64,000 nucleotides of DNA from Ochrobactrum sp. BTU1 (GTDB taxonomy: Bacteria > Pseudomonadota > Alphaproteobacteria > Rhizobiales > Rhizobiaceae). The stretch covers positions 744,001-808,000 of the forward strand of contig CP076356.1 in assembly GCA_018798825.1 (NCBI GenBank), given 5' to 3'. The notes below the pieces were generated by a model. It was not told the DNA's origin. It was given only the letters and a program-made list of their open reading frames with translations, and did no database searches. A program made the translations under genes and the position numbers. This document shows, piece by piece, positions 54,102 through 62,589 of the stretch (positions within the stretch are counted from its first letter, which is position 1; each line of letters starts with the position of its first letter).

Positions 54102-55715
54102 TTAGCTGTTCTGCTTCAAAATCGTCTCGGCCGAGATGAAACCCCAAGTCAGATTGGGCCCCAACGTTGTCCCTGCTCCAACAGCCCGTGTACCGATAGG
54201 GTTCGCCATCGCCAGTCCAGCAGCATAAAGGCCAGGAATAATCGACCCATCTTGTCGAACAACTTGCCCGAATTCGTTGGTTCTCGGTCCACCCTTGGTC
54301 CCAATGATTGAGCGGTTCATGGATACACCGATATAGGGCGCCTTATCGATTGGCTTCAGACGAATTGAACCATCTTCCCCTCCGCCATCTTTTTTATGCT
54401 CCCAGTAATTCTCACCTCGGTGAAAATCTTCGTCTCTTCCTTTTGCGCAGAATCCGTTCCATCGCTCGATAGTTTGGCGAAGCTCGGCTGCTGGCAGTCC
54501 CAGTTTTTCCGCCAATTCTTCAATGGTGTCAGCTTTTTTGATCCAGTCCGGCTCATAAGATGCATACCAGCGGAACGGAAATGAGGTACGTAAGAAGCGG
54601 TGATCGCCGACCATATAACAGGGGAGATGAACAGGAGAACCATCGGCATTACGCAAATTAATGGCCTCGCCGCTGTTGAAATGCGCTTCACTTACAAAGC
54701 GTTTTCCATAACGATTTACAACGATTGAGTGGGGTTCATATAAGAAATTGATCGGTAATCCGTACCGCTTGCCTTCATAGCGGGTGGGCAGACATGCATA
54801 AACGTTGGCCTCTTCCATATGATCCATATGTGCACCAACCGCAGCAGCCATTTTCTGACCATCGCCTTCATTCCCAGATGGTGTTCCGATGCGATCAAAT
54901 GGACCGGAAAAGTATTTCTCCCGCATGTCCTTGTCCCACTCAAAGCCACCCGATGCTATGACAACCCCCCGCTTCGCAGAGATTATTTCGCGTTTGCCAT
55001 TGCTTTCTATTTCTACACCGATAATACGCCCCGTTTCATCCTGAACGAGATCGACCGCGCGGGTCTCAAGCATTAATTCAACGCCATTGTCCAAACAAGC
55101 TTTGAGCAGACCCGTCATCAATGCAGTACCTTGGGCTCCCGCGTTGTTAAGCCAACGCCAGAGTAGTTTCGGCCACATCTTCAAACCAGCGCGAAATGGT
55201 GTGTGGTAGAGATCGAGATTTACGTTTTCCTGGTATGTGAAAGTGTGAGGCAAGGTGGAACGGCGAATATGCTTGGAATATTTCCCAAGCAGACGGCGGC
55301 TTAATGGCCGTGGCGACATCATTCGCCCATACTTCTTTCCACCAGGGGCTTCGACATAAGGATCGGGCTCATCAATAAGCCGAAAATCGATAAGGGTATT
55401 ATCCGTCAGGAATTTCAACATTGCCGGCGCATTTGAGACAAAGGCGGCATGACGTGCATTTTCCTTGTCACCCCATTCAACAGGTTGAACCGCTCGCAGA
55501 TAAGCCAATGCTTCTTCCTGGCTGTCAGAAACGCCTTGAGCTGCGGCAATATGATTGGCTGGTATCCATACACCGGAACCGGACATTGCAGACGTGCCGC
55601 CAAGTTTGGCAGTTTTCTCAATTGCCAGAACCTTAAGTCCACCTTTTGCGGCACGCAGAGCAGCAGAACAGGCCGCGGAGCCCGTTCCAATGACGACGAC
55701 ATCGAAATTCTTCAT
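54102..55715 (-). CDS. FAD-binding dehydrogenase, fumarate reductase/3-ketosteroid-1-dehydrogenase superfamily
   Basis: A 537-residue flavoprotein. N-terminal FAD motif VVVIGTGSAACSAALRAAKGG with LGGTSAMSGSGVWIP; C-terminal AGLAMANPIGTRAVGAGTTLGPNLTWGFISAE. The middle holds GVVIASGGFEWDKDMREKYF and MNRSIIGTKGGPRTNEFG. Family members introduce or reduce a C-C double bond (fumarate, 3-ketosteroids, short acyl substrates). No signal peptide is seen, so it should be cytosolic. It is divergent from the cupin-mutase operon across an operator copy. Confidence 0.86.
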   Translation of the reverse strand: MKNFDVVVIGTGSAACSAALRAAKGGLKVLAIEKTAKLGGTSAMSGSGVWIPANHIAAAQGVSDSQEEALAYLRAVQPVEWGDKENARHAAFVSNAPAMLKFLTDNTLIDFRLIDEPDPYVEAPGGKKYGRMMSPRPLSRRLLGKYSKHIRRSTLPHTFTYQENVNLDLYHTPFRAGLKMWPKLLWRWLNNAGAQGTALMTGLLKACLDNGVELMLETRAVDLVQDETGRIIGVEIESNGKREIISAKRGVVIASGGFEWDKDMREKYFSGPFDRIGTPSGNEGDGQKMAAAVGAHMDHMEEANVYACLPTRYEGKRYGLPINFLYEPHSIVVNRYGKRFVSEAHFNSGEAINLRNADGSPVHLPCYMVGDHRFLRTSFPFRWYASYEPDWIKKADTIEELAEKLGLPAAELRQTIERWNGFCAKGRDEDFHRGENYWEHKKDGGGEDGSIRLKPIDKAPYIGVSMNRSIIGTKGGPRTNEFGQVVRQDGSIIPGLYAAGLAMANPIGTRAVGAGTTLGPNLTWGFISAETILKQNS

Positions 55716-55775
55716 TGCAATTCCCCTGCATTGTTACTGACAGTTATAAACCAATAAAAAATTATCTGTCTACTA

Positions 55776-55790
55776 TTGTGTCTACACTTT
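55776..55790. promoter_or_regulatory. Operator copy in the divergent flavoprotein/cupin promoter region
   Basis: TTGTGTCTACACTTT has the core GTGTCTACAC (55778-55787), one base different from the GTGTCGACAC cores at 53944-53953 and 60583-60592. It lies 60 bp from both start codons. Confidence 0.6.
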
Positions 55791-55846
55791 TTGCAGATTA
55801 CGATCCCTTGCGATAAAAACTCATGTAAACAGTCGGGAACTGAGCG

Positions 55847-56389
55847 ATGGAAAACACTATTCAAACCGCGTCTGCACCCAGTGGAGTCTACGTTTCTGGT
55901 CCAGAGGAGCGCGAAAGCTATTGGCAGCCAGTTCCAGCAAATGGCTATGTCAGCGTTGCCTTAGCGCCTCATCTCGTTGGCATGGAGAACCCCTTTGGTA
56001 TGGGTACGCAATCGCTCGCGCCAGGTGGATACGTCCGCGAACACACCCACGAAGAGCATGAAGAAGCAGTCTTTGTCATCGAGGGCCGTGGACGGACCGT
56101 AATTGCTGGTCAGGAATATGAGCTGGGGCCGGATAGTGCCGTCTTTATTCCAAAATCAACACGCCACATGTTCATCAATGATGGCGAAGGTCCCATGCGT
56201 TGGGTATGGCTAATCGTCCCCAATGGACTGGAAAATTTCTTCCGCCTGATCGGTAGACCTCGCAAGCCGGGAGACCGGGTGCCGTCCAATTTCCCACGCC
56301 CCGAAAATGTTCTTGAAATCGAACGGCAGACGGTGTTTGGCGCAGATCTTTCCGACAAATTCGATCCGGTAAACCAGAGCACGCGTTGA
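55847..56389 (+). CDS. Cupin-domain protein
   Basis: A 180-residue single-cupin protein. The metal-binding motif is REHTHEEHEEAVFVIEGRG (two His and Glu) with the second motif FIPKSTRHMF. Flanks are PGGY and PMRWVWLIVPNGLENFFRL. Roles range from isomerase or dioxygenase to ligand sensing. It starts the operon cupin, aspartate-dehydrogenase-like, hydrolase, mutase. Reaction unknown. Confidence 0.85.
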   Translation: MENTIQTASAPSGVYVSGPEERESYWQPVPANGYVSVALAPHLVGMENPFGMGTQSLAPGGYVREHTHEEHEEAVFVIEGRGRTVIAGQEYELGPDSAVFIPKSTRHMFINDGEGPMRWVWLIVPNGLENFFRLIGRPRKPGDRVPSNFPRPENVLEIERQTVFGADLSDKFDPVNQSTR

Positions 56390-56393
56390 GACC

Positions 56394-57236
56394 ATGTCAC
56401 GGCAGCTTAATCAAAGCCAGGACTCATCGGATCAACTCCAATCAGCCTCTACACAATCACGTGTTATAGGGTTGATTGGGTTCGGGGCTATTGCGAGAGA
56501 GCTTCTTACCCATTTCACAAGTGCGAATGTTAGATGGATTGTCTATACAAGATCTGCTCCCATCATTGATAACGCCGACATCAACCTCACTTTCGTCCGA
56601 AGCCTTGATGAGCTTATTCAGTCCGGTCCGTCCATTGTAGTTGAAGCGGCAGGCCAAAGCGCAGTGTACGACCAGGTTCCTATAATTCTCAAAGCTAATA
56701 TTTCTGTTATCGCAGCTTCTGTGGGCGCGCTGGCCGATGAAACACTTGTTTCGACACTTGATAGAGCCTGTCGAGAAACAAACGCATCTCTAATCTTTCC
56801 ATCGGGCGCGATTGGCGGATTGGATTACCTCTCCGCAATTGCTCCACTTGAGGATGCGCGAATCCGCTACACGTCCAGGAAGCCACCAGCCGCATGGAAG
56901 GCGGAACTCGAGGAAAGAAATCTCGTTTGCGATAAGGATGCTTTGGTATTGTTCGAAGGATCATCGCAAGAAGCTGCACGCCTTTATCCGAAAAACCTCA
57001 ACGCTGCGCTCACCATTTCACTGGCAATAAGACCCCACAAGTTGGCAGTTCGCGTATTGGTTGACCCTGATGCGATAGGAAATACACACGAAATCGAAGT
57101 CGAAAGTGCAGCAGGCGCTGCATTCATTCGTTTAGAGAACGTACCTTCGGAACTTAATCCAAAGACTTCAATGATAACAGCACTCAGTCTCGCATCCTCT
57201 CTGCGGAAATTCCTGGAAACGAAGGGACGCGATTGA
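56394..57236 (+). CDS. L-aspartate dehydrogenase-like NAD(P) amino-acid dehydrogenase
   Basis: 280 residues. Rossmann motif GLIGFGAIARELLTHF at about 22-37, SIVVEAAGQSAVYDQVPIIL, SLIFPSGAIGGLDYLSAIAP and a SRKPPAAWK segment as in NadX-type aspartate dehydrogenases (about 267 residues). Known members interconvert L-aspartate and oxaloacetate/iminoaspartate. NAD synthesis genes are absent here, so a catabolic dehydrogenase for aspartate or a substituted aspartate is more likely. Its TGA shares one base with the next gene's ATG. Confidence 0.85.
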   Translation: MSRQLNQSQDSSDQLQSASTQSRVIGLIGFGAIARELLTHFTSANVRWIVYTRSAPIIDNADINLTFVRSLDELIQSGPSIVVEAAGQSAVYDQVPIILKANISVIAASVGALADETLVSTLDRACRETNASLIFPSGAIGGLDYLSAIAPLEDARIRYTSRKPPAAWKAELEERNLVCDKDALVLFEGSSQEAARLYPKNLNAALTISLAIRPHKLAVRVLVDPDAIGNTHEIEVESAAGAAFIRLENVPSELNPKTSMITALSLASSLRKFLETKGRD

Positions 57237-58033
57237 TGCCTTATCATATAGCTCAAGATGGATGTCGCATTCACTATCAACTTTACGGCCACACCGGCCC
57301 TTCCCTTGTACTGATTCCAGGGTTAGGTGGCGACGGACGTTTTTGGAACGGGGTCATCGAAGGACTTAAAAACAAGTTTCGACTAATCGTGCCCGACCAT
57401 CGAGGGGCAGGACAAAGTGACAGGCCCACTGGACCTTATTCCATCGCTCTGATCGCAAATGACATCGTAGGCCTTATAAAGGAACTTAATTGTCCGGTGC
57501 ACATTATTGGTCACTCGACAGGTGGTGCAATTACCCAAGTTATTGCACTCGATCATTCCGATGTCGGTCTGAGTTATACAATTAGCAGTTCTTGGGCACG
57601 CTCGGATCAGCGATTTCAGATGCTCTTTAAAGCCCGGGCAGAAATGATTGAGGCCGGGCTGGCGGAAACATATCAGCGAATGACCTATATATTCGGCCAC
57701 ACTGCTGAGTGGATTGCAAAAAATCCTGAGATATGGCGCATTGGTATTGCTGATGCCGCAAAAAATCTTGCACCATTTTCAGTGACAGCAGCAAGAATCC
57801 GCATGCTATTGGAACATGATCGTTTGGCAGATTTGTCGGAAATTCAGCGGCCAGTCCATATAATATCAGCGAACGACGACATTCTGACTCCAACAGTTCT
57901 TTCGCAAGAAATAGCCGCCGCTATACCAGGTTCCACGCTGACCTCTGTTTCAGGCGCGCATTTTCATCCGCTTGCCAGTCCCGACCAGTTTGCGTCTGTC
58001 ATTCAACAGTTTCTTAACCGAATGGTTAAATAA
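57236..58033 (+). CDS. Alpha/beta-hydrolase (3-oxoadipate enol-lactonase-like)
   Basis: 265 residues from the ATG at 57236 (TGATG overlap with the previous stop). GHSTGGAITQVIAL holds the nucleophile Ser; GGDGRFWNGVIEGLKNKFRLIVPDHRGAGQSD is the oxyanion/strand region; SGAHFHPLASPDQF supplies the catalytic His. The PcaD/BioH-like fold hydrolyses an ester, lactone or thioester, presumably an intermediate of the island's pathway. It is followed by the mutase gene after one base. Confidence 0.87.
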   Translation: MPYHIAQDGCRIHYQLYGHTGPSLVLIPGLGGDGRFWNGVIEGLKNKFRLIVPDHRGAGQSDRPTGPYSIALIANDIVGLIKELNCPVHIIGHSTGGAITQVIALDHSDVGLSYTISSSWARSDQRFQMLFKARAEMIEAGLAETYQRMTYIFGHTAEWIAKNPEIWRIGIADAAKNLAPFSVTAARIRMLLEHDRLADLSEIQRPVHIISANDDILTPTVLSQEIAAAIPGSTLTSVSGAHFHPLASPDQFASVIQQFLNRMVK

Positions 58034-58034
58034 A

Positions 58035-59786
58035 ATGAACCAGCTTCAATCAATTCTAAACTTGACAGATGCACGCTTGAAACCGGGATTCGATCTTCTG
58101 GCAGAAGGACGCGCCATGGCGCGCGATTGGCGCGTGGGAAGCTGTCGTTTTCTTTCCGAAATGAATGTTTCTTCGGAGCTGGAGTGGAAGCGGAGGGCAA
58201 TCACTGAACGCCGGGTGATGCAACATGCTCACATTGGCTTTCGAGATGTTAATCGTACCATTGAGGCAATTGCAGAGGTCCACGGTACATGTTTGAAAAG
58301 CGGCATAACTGTTGACCGCTTCGGTATTACCCTCGACTGGTCAATGGGATATCCGGAAGCCATGCGTGCGAAAGCGTCGCGTGGCACCGGCATTGTTCTA
58401 TCCGGGCCAGAAGACTTTGCACGAATTACCAATGCGGCACCCGCAGCAGCGCATTTTGGAGATTTCATGCTGGGTCTGCCCGGAGCTGTGGAGAACACCC
58501 GCGCTGCGCTGGCTGCAGGTGCGACAGCCGTAGGAAACCTTGGACAATACTTCACATTCCGTCTGCCATATTGGGATGACGATGTCGCTACAACCGAGGC
58601 TACAGTTAAGGCATTAGGATTGATCGCGGCGCAGGAAGCGGAAGTGCTGGTGCATTCCAATCTTGACGACGGTTTCGCGGGGCTGTTCATCGATATGGCC
58701 TGCGCACTTGGTATGGTGCTAATCGAAAAATACATTATCGAAGATTTGATCGGTGCAAAGATCGCGCATTGCTATGGCCACCATTTCAGTGATCCATTAT
58801 CCAGAACAGCGTTTCATGCTGCTCTAATCCGCGTGAGTGACACACCTGGTACAATGATTTTCGGTAATACCGTTGCTTATCAATCTACACCGGCAGGCAA
58901 TTACGCGAGTCTTTCAAGCTATCTTTTGGCAGACATACTCGCACTTGGTCGTTGGCCGAGTGGTCACGCAGTCAACCCTGTTCCTGTGACCGAAAACCAA
59001 CGGATACCGGACGTCGATGAAATCATCGATGCCCAAACATTCGCCCATCGTCTTAGCTTGCATGCACCTTATTATAATCCCGTCTATGACTGGTCTAAAC
59101 CGGAAGCTATGGCTGATACGCTCGTTGAGGGTGGCAAAGCGTTTGCAAGCTCAGTACTTAACGGACTGGAGGAGCGAGGGGTCGACGTCAGAGACCCCGC
59201 AGCACTTTTGCTCGCCATCCGCCGCATCGGTCCAAAACGCATGGAAGCACTCTTTGGACCAGGTATAGAAACTCAGCGGGGGCGTAAGCCACTTATCCAT
59301 GCCGAATGGGCGCGGGAACTCAATGAAAAAGCCGAGCATTGGGTGGCAGCGCAAAGCTCTTTTGCCAACGCGAAATCATTGATCCTTTGTATCGGCACCA
59401 CAGATGTCCACGAACACGGCAAATATCTCGTCGAGCAAGCGCTTGAGGGGATGGAGATCAACATCATCGATGCCGGCGTCGCCGTTGATCCGGAAGTCCT
59501 TGTGACCACAGCAATTGCAAATGGCGCAAATGTTATTGCAATTAGCACCTATAATGGTGTGGCTTTGACCTACGCGAAGGCAGTCAAAGCGGTACTAAGA
59601 GAGCGGAATCTTGATCTTCCCGTGTTGATGGGCGGACGCTTGAACGAAGTACCAAAAGATTCAAATTCTGGACTCCCCGTCGAAGTATCGCAGGAGATTT
59701 CAGAACTCGGATATTATCCTTGCGTTAATTTGGACGACATGTTGGCCTCCCTAAGACGGATGGCCAATTCTGTTTCACCAGCTTAA
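58035..59786 (+). CDS. Single-chain cobalamin-dependent mutase-like protein
   Basis: 583 residues from the ATG at 58035 (MNQLQSILNL). The C-terminal ~130 residues are a B12-binding domain with DVHEHG at 457-462 (the D-x-H-x-x-G motif whose His459 ligates cobalt), VIAISTYNG at the SxL-like position, and LMGGR at the GG position. The first ~400 residues look like a TIM-barrel carbon-skeleton mutase domain (LPGAVENTRAALAAGATAVGN, VLVHSNLDDGFAGLFIDM, AHCYGHHFSDP), reminiscent of glutamate mutase epsilon rather than CoA-ester mutases. Glutamate mutase is normally two subunits, so this would be a fusion. Reaction unknown. Confidence 0.75.
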   Translation: MNQLQSILNLTDARLKPGFDLLAEGRAMARDWRVGSCRFLSEMNVSSELEWKRRAITERRVMQHAHIGFRDVNRTIEAIAEVHGTCLKSGITVDRFGITLDWSMGYPEAMRAKASRGTGIVLSGPEDFARITNAAPAAAHFGDFMLGLPGAVENTRAALAAGATAVGNLGQYFTFRLPYWDDDVATTEATVKALGLIAAQEAEVLVHSNLDDGFAGLFIDMACALGMVLIEKYIIEDLIGAKIAHCYGHHFSDPLSRTAFHAALIRVSDTPGTMIFGNTVAYQSTPAGNYASLSSYLLADILALGRWPSGHAVNPVPVTENQRIPDVDEIIDAQTFAHRLSLHAPYYNPVYDWSKPEAMADTLVEGGKAFASSVLNGLEERGVDVRDPAALLLAIRRIGPKRMEALFGPGIETQRGRKPLIHAEWARELNEKAEHWVAAQSSFANAKSLILCIGTTDVHEHGKYLVEQALEGMEINIIDAGVAVDPEVLVTTAIANGANVIAISTYNGVALTYAKAVKAVLRERNLDLPVLMGGRLNEVPKDSNSGLPVEVSQEISELGYYPCVNLDDMLASLRRMANSVSPA

Positions 59787-59787
59787 C

Positions 59788-60530
59788 TTACCAAGCAGTC
59801 ATGCCAGCATCAACTGTAAGTACAGATCCGGTCCCATAAGATGAATCGTCCGAAGCAAGCCACAAAATGGCATGAGCCATTTCTCGTGGCTTGGCGGTAC
59901 GGTTCATTGGCGCATGCGCGTTGAGGACGGCGATAAATTCTTCCGGGTCCTCGTTTTTCGCGAGGATTTCGCCAAAGTAGCTAGACCAGATCGTACGCGG
60001 TGCGACTGCGTTAACACGTATATTTTGACTGACACGATCCAATGTCATTTCTCGTGCAAGGGCAGCAAACCCGCCTTTTTATGCGACATAGGCTGCACGA
60101 TCCGCGAGACCAACATGCGCAATGCTCGAAGCAGTGTTTACGATGGAGCCAGCACCACTATCAGCTATCAAAGGAATTATTTGTTTGGAGCAAAGAAACA
60201 CGCCCTTGAGATTTACTGCCATGAGAGCATCCCAATCTCCTACATGCATAGCTGTAACAGAACCGCGAATGCCATAGTCGGGAATGCTGACAAGAATATT
60301 AACCCGACCAAAAGGTGTCAGTGGCGTATTTAGCTATAGCGACAACCTGCGTTTTATCGGACATATCAGAACTACAACTCTCTGCACCGATATGTTGAGC
60401 TTCCATGTGAGCCGGATCCGCATCACGATCAACCATCAGAAATTTTGCGGCTTCCTCTGCAAAGAGTTCAGCAGTGGCAGCTCCAATAGATCCCCACCCG
60501 TGATGACAGAAACCTTGTGTTTAGCCGCAT
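59788..60530 (-). pseudogene. SDR-family dehydrogenase, frameshifted and nonsense-mutated
   Basis: Homology runs from ATG 60530, behind AGAGAGG, through the cofactor strand (KVSVITGG, then SIGAATAELFAEEAAKFLMVDRD), VNILVSIPDYGIRG, DWDALMAVNLKGVFLCSKQI and AGSIVNTASSIAH to REMTLDRVSQNIRVNAVAP and VLTVDAGM. The frame changes at least twice before 60300, and the catalytic 'YxxSK' region reads Y-V-A-stop-K-G-G, so the gene is dead. It once was an FabG-like dehydrogenase of the island, convergent with the mutase gene (1 bp apart). Confidence 0.82.
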
Positions 60531-60579
60531 AAGCCTCTCTGTTGTTGAATAATTTTTCTAATCTTGCACAACCACTTGC

Positions 60580-60595
60580 AAAGTGTCGACACTTT
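60580..60595. promoter_or_regulatory. Perfect 16-bp operator upstream of the E1/E2 operon
   Basis: AAAGTGTCGACACTTT is a perfect palindrome 35 bp before the GTG start of the E1 alpha gene. It is the most complete of three copies in the island. Confidence 0.75.
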
Positions 60596-60629
60596 TGTAT
60601 TTAATAGGACAAATTTATCGGAGGCACTC

Positions 60630-61601
60630 GTGAAAAATACTCCCTCGACCGAGGAACACCTCGAAATCTACCGCAAAATGCTGCTGGTCCGTTATCTGGA
60701 AGAAGGATTGGGAGCTTTGCATAAGGAAGGTCGCACACGTGGACCGATCCATCGCTGTGATGGCCAAGAAGCTGTTGGCGTTGCAGCAACTGCTACACTT
60801 GAAATCAACGACAAAGTCGCAACGACGCATCGAGGTCATTCCGTCTATCTCGGTAAAGGAATGGCACCTCATCCGGTCATCGCTGAGATTCTGGGGCGAG
60901 CTACTGGCGCCTGTGCGGGTCGTGCCGGACACATGCTTGTTGCTGATGCTGATAAGGGTGTTATAGGCGGCAATGCAATCGTCGGCGCGGGCATTCCTGC
61001 CGCGACCGGAATGGCGCTTTCAATGCAGGTTCTGGGACAAAAAGGCGTCGCCATGTGCGTGTTTGGCGATGGTGCTGCGCAAACAGGTATCTGCCACGAG
61101 GCCATGAATATGGCTGGTCTCTGGAAATTGCCGGTGGTTTTCGTACTCGAGCATAATCAGTTTGGTCTCACGGTACCTACTGAAGTTCAGTCTCCAATAC
61201 AGGATCTTTCAATCCGTGCTGCGGGTTACGACATCCCCGCAGAAATCGTTGACGGCAATGACGCCGTAGCCGTCTACCGCGCCGTTTCGACAATGGTCGA
61301 GCGTGCCCGCCGGGGTGAAGGTCCTGGGATGGTGGAATGTAAAACCTATCGTCTCGAAGGCTTTTCAACATCGGACATGGGGGGCTATCAACGGCCTGAA
61401 GACATTGCTCATTGGCGAAAACGAGATCCGCTCGTCATATCCAGAAACGCTCTGTTGAGTGAGCTTGGAGAAGAAAAACTGCTGGAGGTTGAAGAGGCCG
61501 CCCGCGTCGAAATCGATACCGCATTCGCAACGGCGCTCGCAGATCCTTTACCGGAATTCCGCCTCGACGAAAAATGTAATCCTTATAGTGAGGCGCAATA
61601 A
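60630..61601 (+). CDS. TPP-dependent dehydrogenase E1 alpha (acetoin/2-oxoacid type)
   Basis: 323 residues from the GTG at 60630, which has GGAGG 5 nt upstream; the upstream ATG at 60564 has no ribosome-binding site. TPP motif GDGAAQTGICHEAMNMAGLWKLPVVFVLEHNQFG; ATTHRGHSVYLGKGM and RAGHMLVADADKGVIGGNAIVGAG are typical of AcoA/PdhA. With E1 beta it decarboxylates a 2-oxo acid or cleaves acetoin-like diketols, passing the acyl group to lipoyl-E2. First gene of the operon. Confidence 0.9.
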   Translation: MKNTPSTEEHLEIYRKMLLVRYLEEGLGALHKEGRTRGPIHRCDGQEAVGVAATATLEINDKVATTHRGHSVYLGKGMAPHPVIAEILGRATGACAGRAGHMLVADADKGVIGGNAIVGAGIPAATGMALSMQVLGQKGVAMCVFGDGAAQTGICHEAMNMAGLWKLPVVFVLEHNQFGLTVPTEVQSPIQDLSIRAAGYDIPAEIVDGNDAVAVYRAVSTMVERARRGEGPGMVECKTYRLEGFSTSDMGGYQRPEDIAHWRKRDPLVISRNALLSELGEEKLLEVEEAARVEIDTAFATALADPLPEFRLDEKCNPYSEAQ

Positions 61602-61602
61602 C

Positions 61603-62577
61603 ATGGCCCTTATGCGTTATGCCGAAGCATTGAATGCTGCTCTTCGGGAAGAAATGCTCGCAGATCCTTCTGTGTTTTTGTTTGGTGAGGATGTTGCCCG
61701 ATATGGTGGCGTATTCAAAGTCAGTAAAGGTCTGATGGAAGAATTCGGCGAAAGCCGCGTCCGTGACACCCCTATTTCGGAACAAGCATTAACCGCAATG
61801 GCTGTGACTGCAGCAATGACCGGGACTCGCCCCATTCTGGAAATAATGTACGCAGACTTCATCCCGCTGACGCTGGATGCACTTGTTAATCAAGCTTCCA
61901 TTTATAATTACATTTGGAATGAACAAGTCAAAATGCCGTTTGTATTGCGTACGCAAGGTGGCGGCGGTGCGGGTGCGGGAGCTCAACACTCGAAAGCTCT
62001 CGATTCCATGCTTGCGCATATTCCCGGCATCAAAGTCGTAGCACCTTCCACTCCAGCTGACGCGAAAGGTATGCTAAAAGCCGCCATTCGGGATAACCAG
62101 CCGGTCGTGTTTCTTGAACACAAGCTCCTCTACAACATTCGGGGCGAAGTTCCTGAAGGCGACATCATCGTGCCTTTGGGTAAAGCTGCCATTACCCGTG
62201 AAGGCAAAGATATATCAATCTTTGCAACATCAAAGATGGTCATAGAGGCAAACAAAGCCGCAGAACTACTTGCGAAAGATGGAGTAGCCGCTGAAGTTAT
62301 TGATCTACGTTCGCTGCGACCGCTGGATCTGGACACGATCAAGGCATCTATTGCCAAGACAAATCATGCAGTTGTGGTGAATGAAGGCTGGCGTTTCTGC
62401 GGTTATGCGGCAGAGCTGTCCGCAACAATCATGGATCACGCTTTCGATGATCTCGATGCTCCCGTTGCCCGCGTCACTCTGCCGGATATGCCAATTCCAT
62501 ATTCCGAACCTCTCGAAACCGCGATGTTGCCGAATGCCGAAAAAATTCGTGCTGCCGCTCTCGCCACACTGAAATAA
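61603..62577 (+). CDS. TPP-dependent dehydrogenase E1 beta (acetoin/2-oxoacid type)
   Basis: 324 residues from the ATG at 61603; the open frame begins earlier inside the alpha gene. Transketolase-like features: MRYAEALNAALREEMLADPSVFLFGEDVARYGG, DTPISEQALTAMAVTAAMTGTRPILEIMY, and PLGKAAITREGKDISIFATSKM. It forms the alpha2beta2 E1 with the preceding gene product, one base apart. Confidence 0.92.
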   Translation: MALMRYAEALNAALREEMLADPSVFLFGEDVARYGGVFKVSKGLMEEFGESRVRDTPISEQALTAMAVTAAMTGTRPILEIMYADFIPLTLDALVNQASIYNYIWNEQVKMPFVLRTQGGGGAGAGAQHSKALDSMLAHIPGIKVVAPSTPADAKGMLKAAIRDNQPVVFLEHKLLYNIRGEVPEGDIIVPLGKAAITREGKDISIFATSKMVIEANKAAELLAKDGVAAEVIDLRSLRPLDLDTIKASIAKTNHAVVVNEGWRFCGYAAELSATIMDHAFDDLDAPVARVTLPDMPIPYSEPLETAMLPNAEKIRAAALATLK

Positions 62578-62589
62578 TTGGGGGAAACA

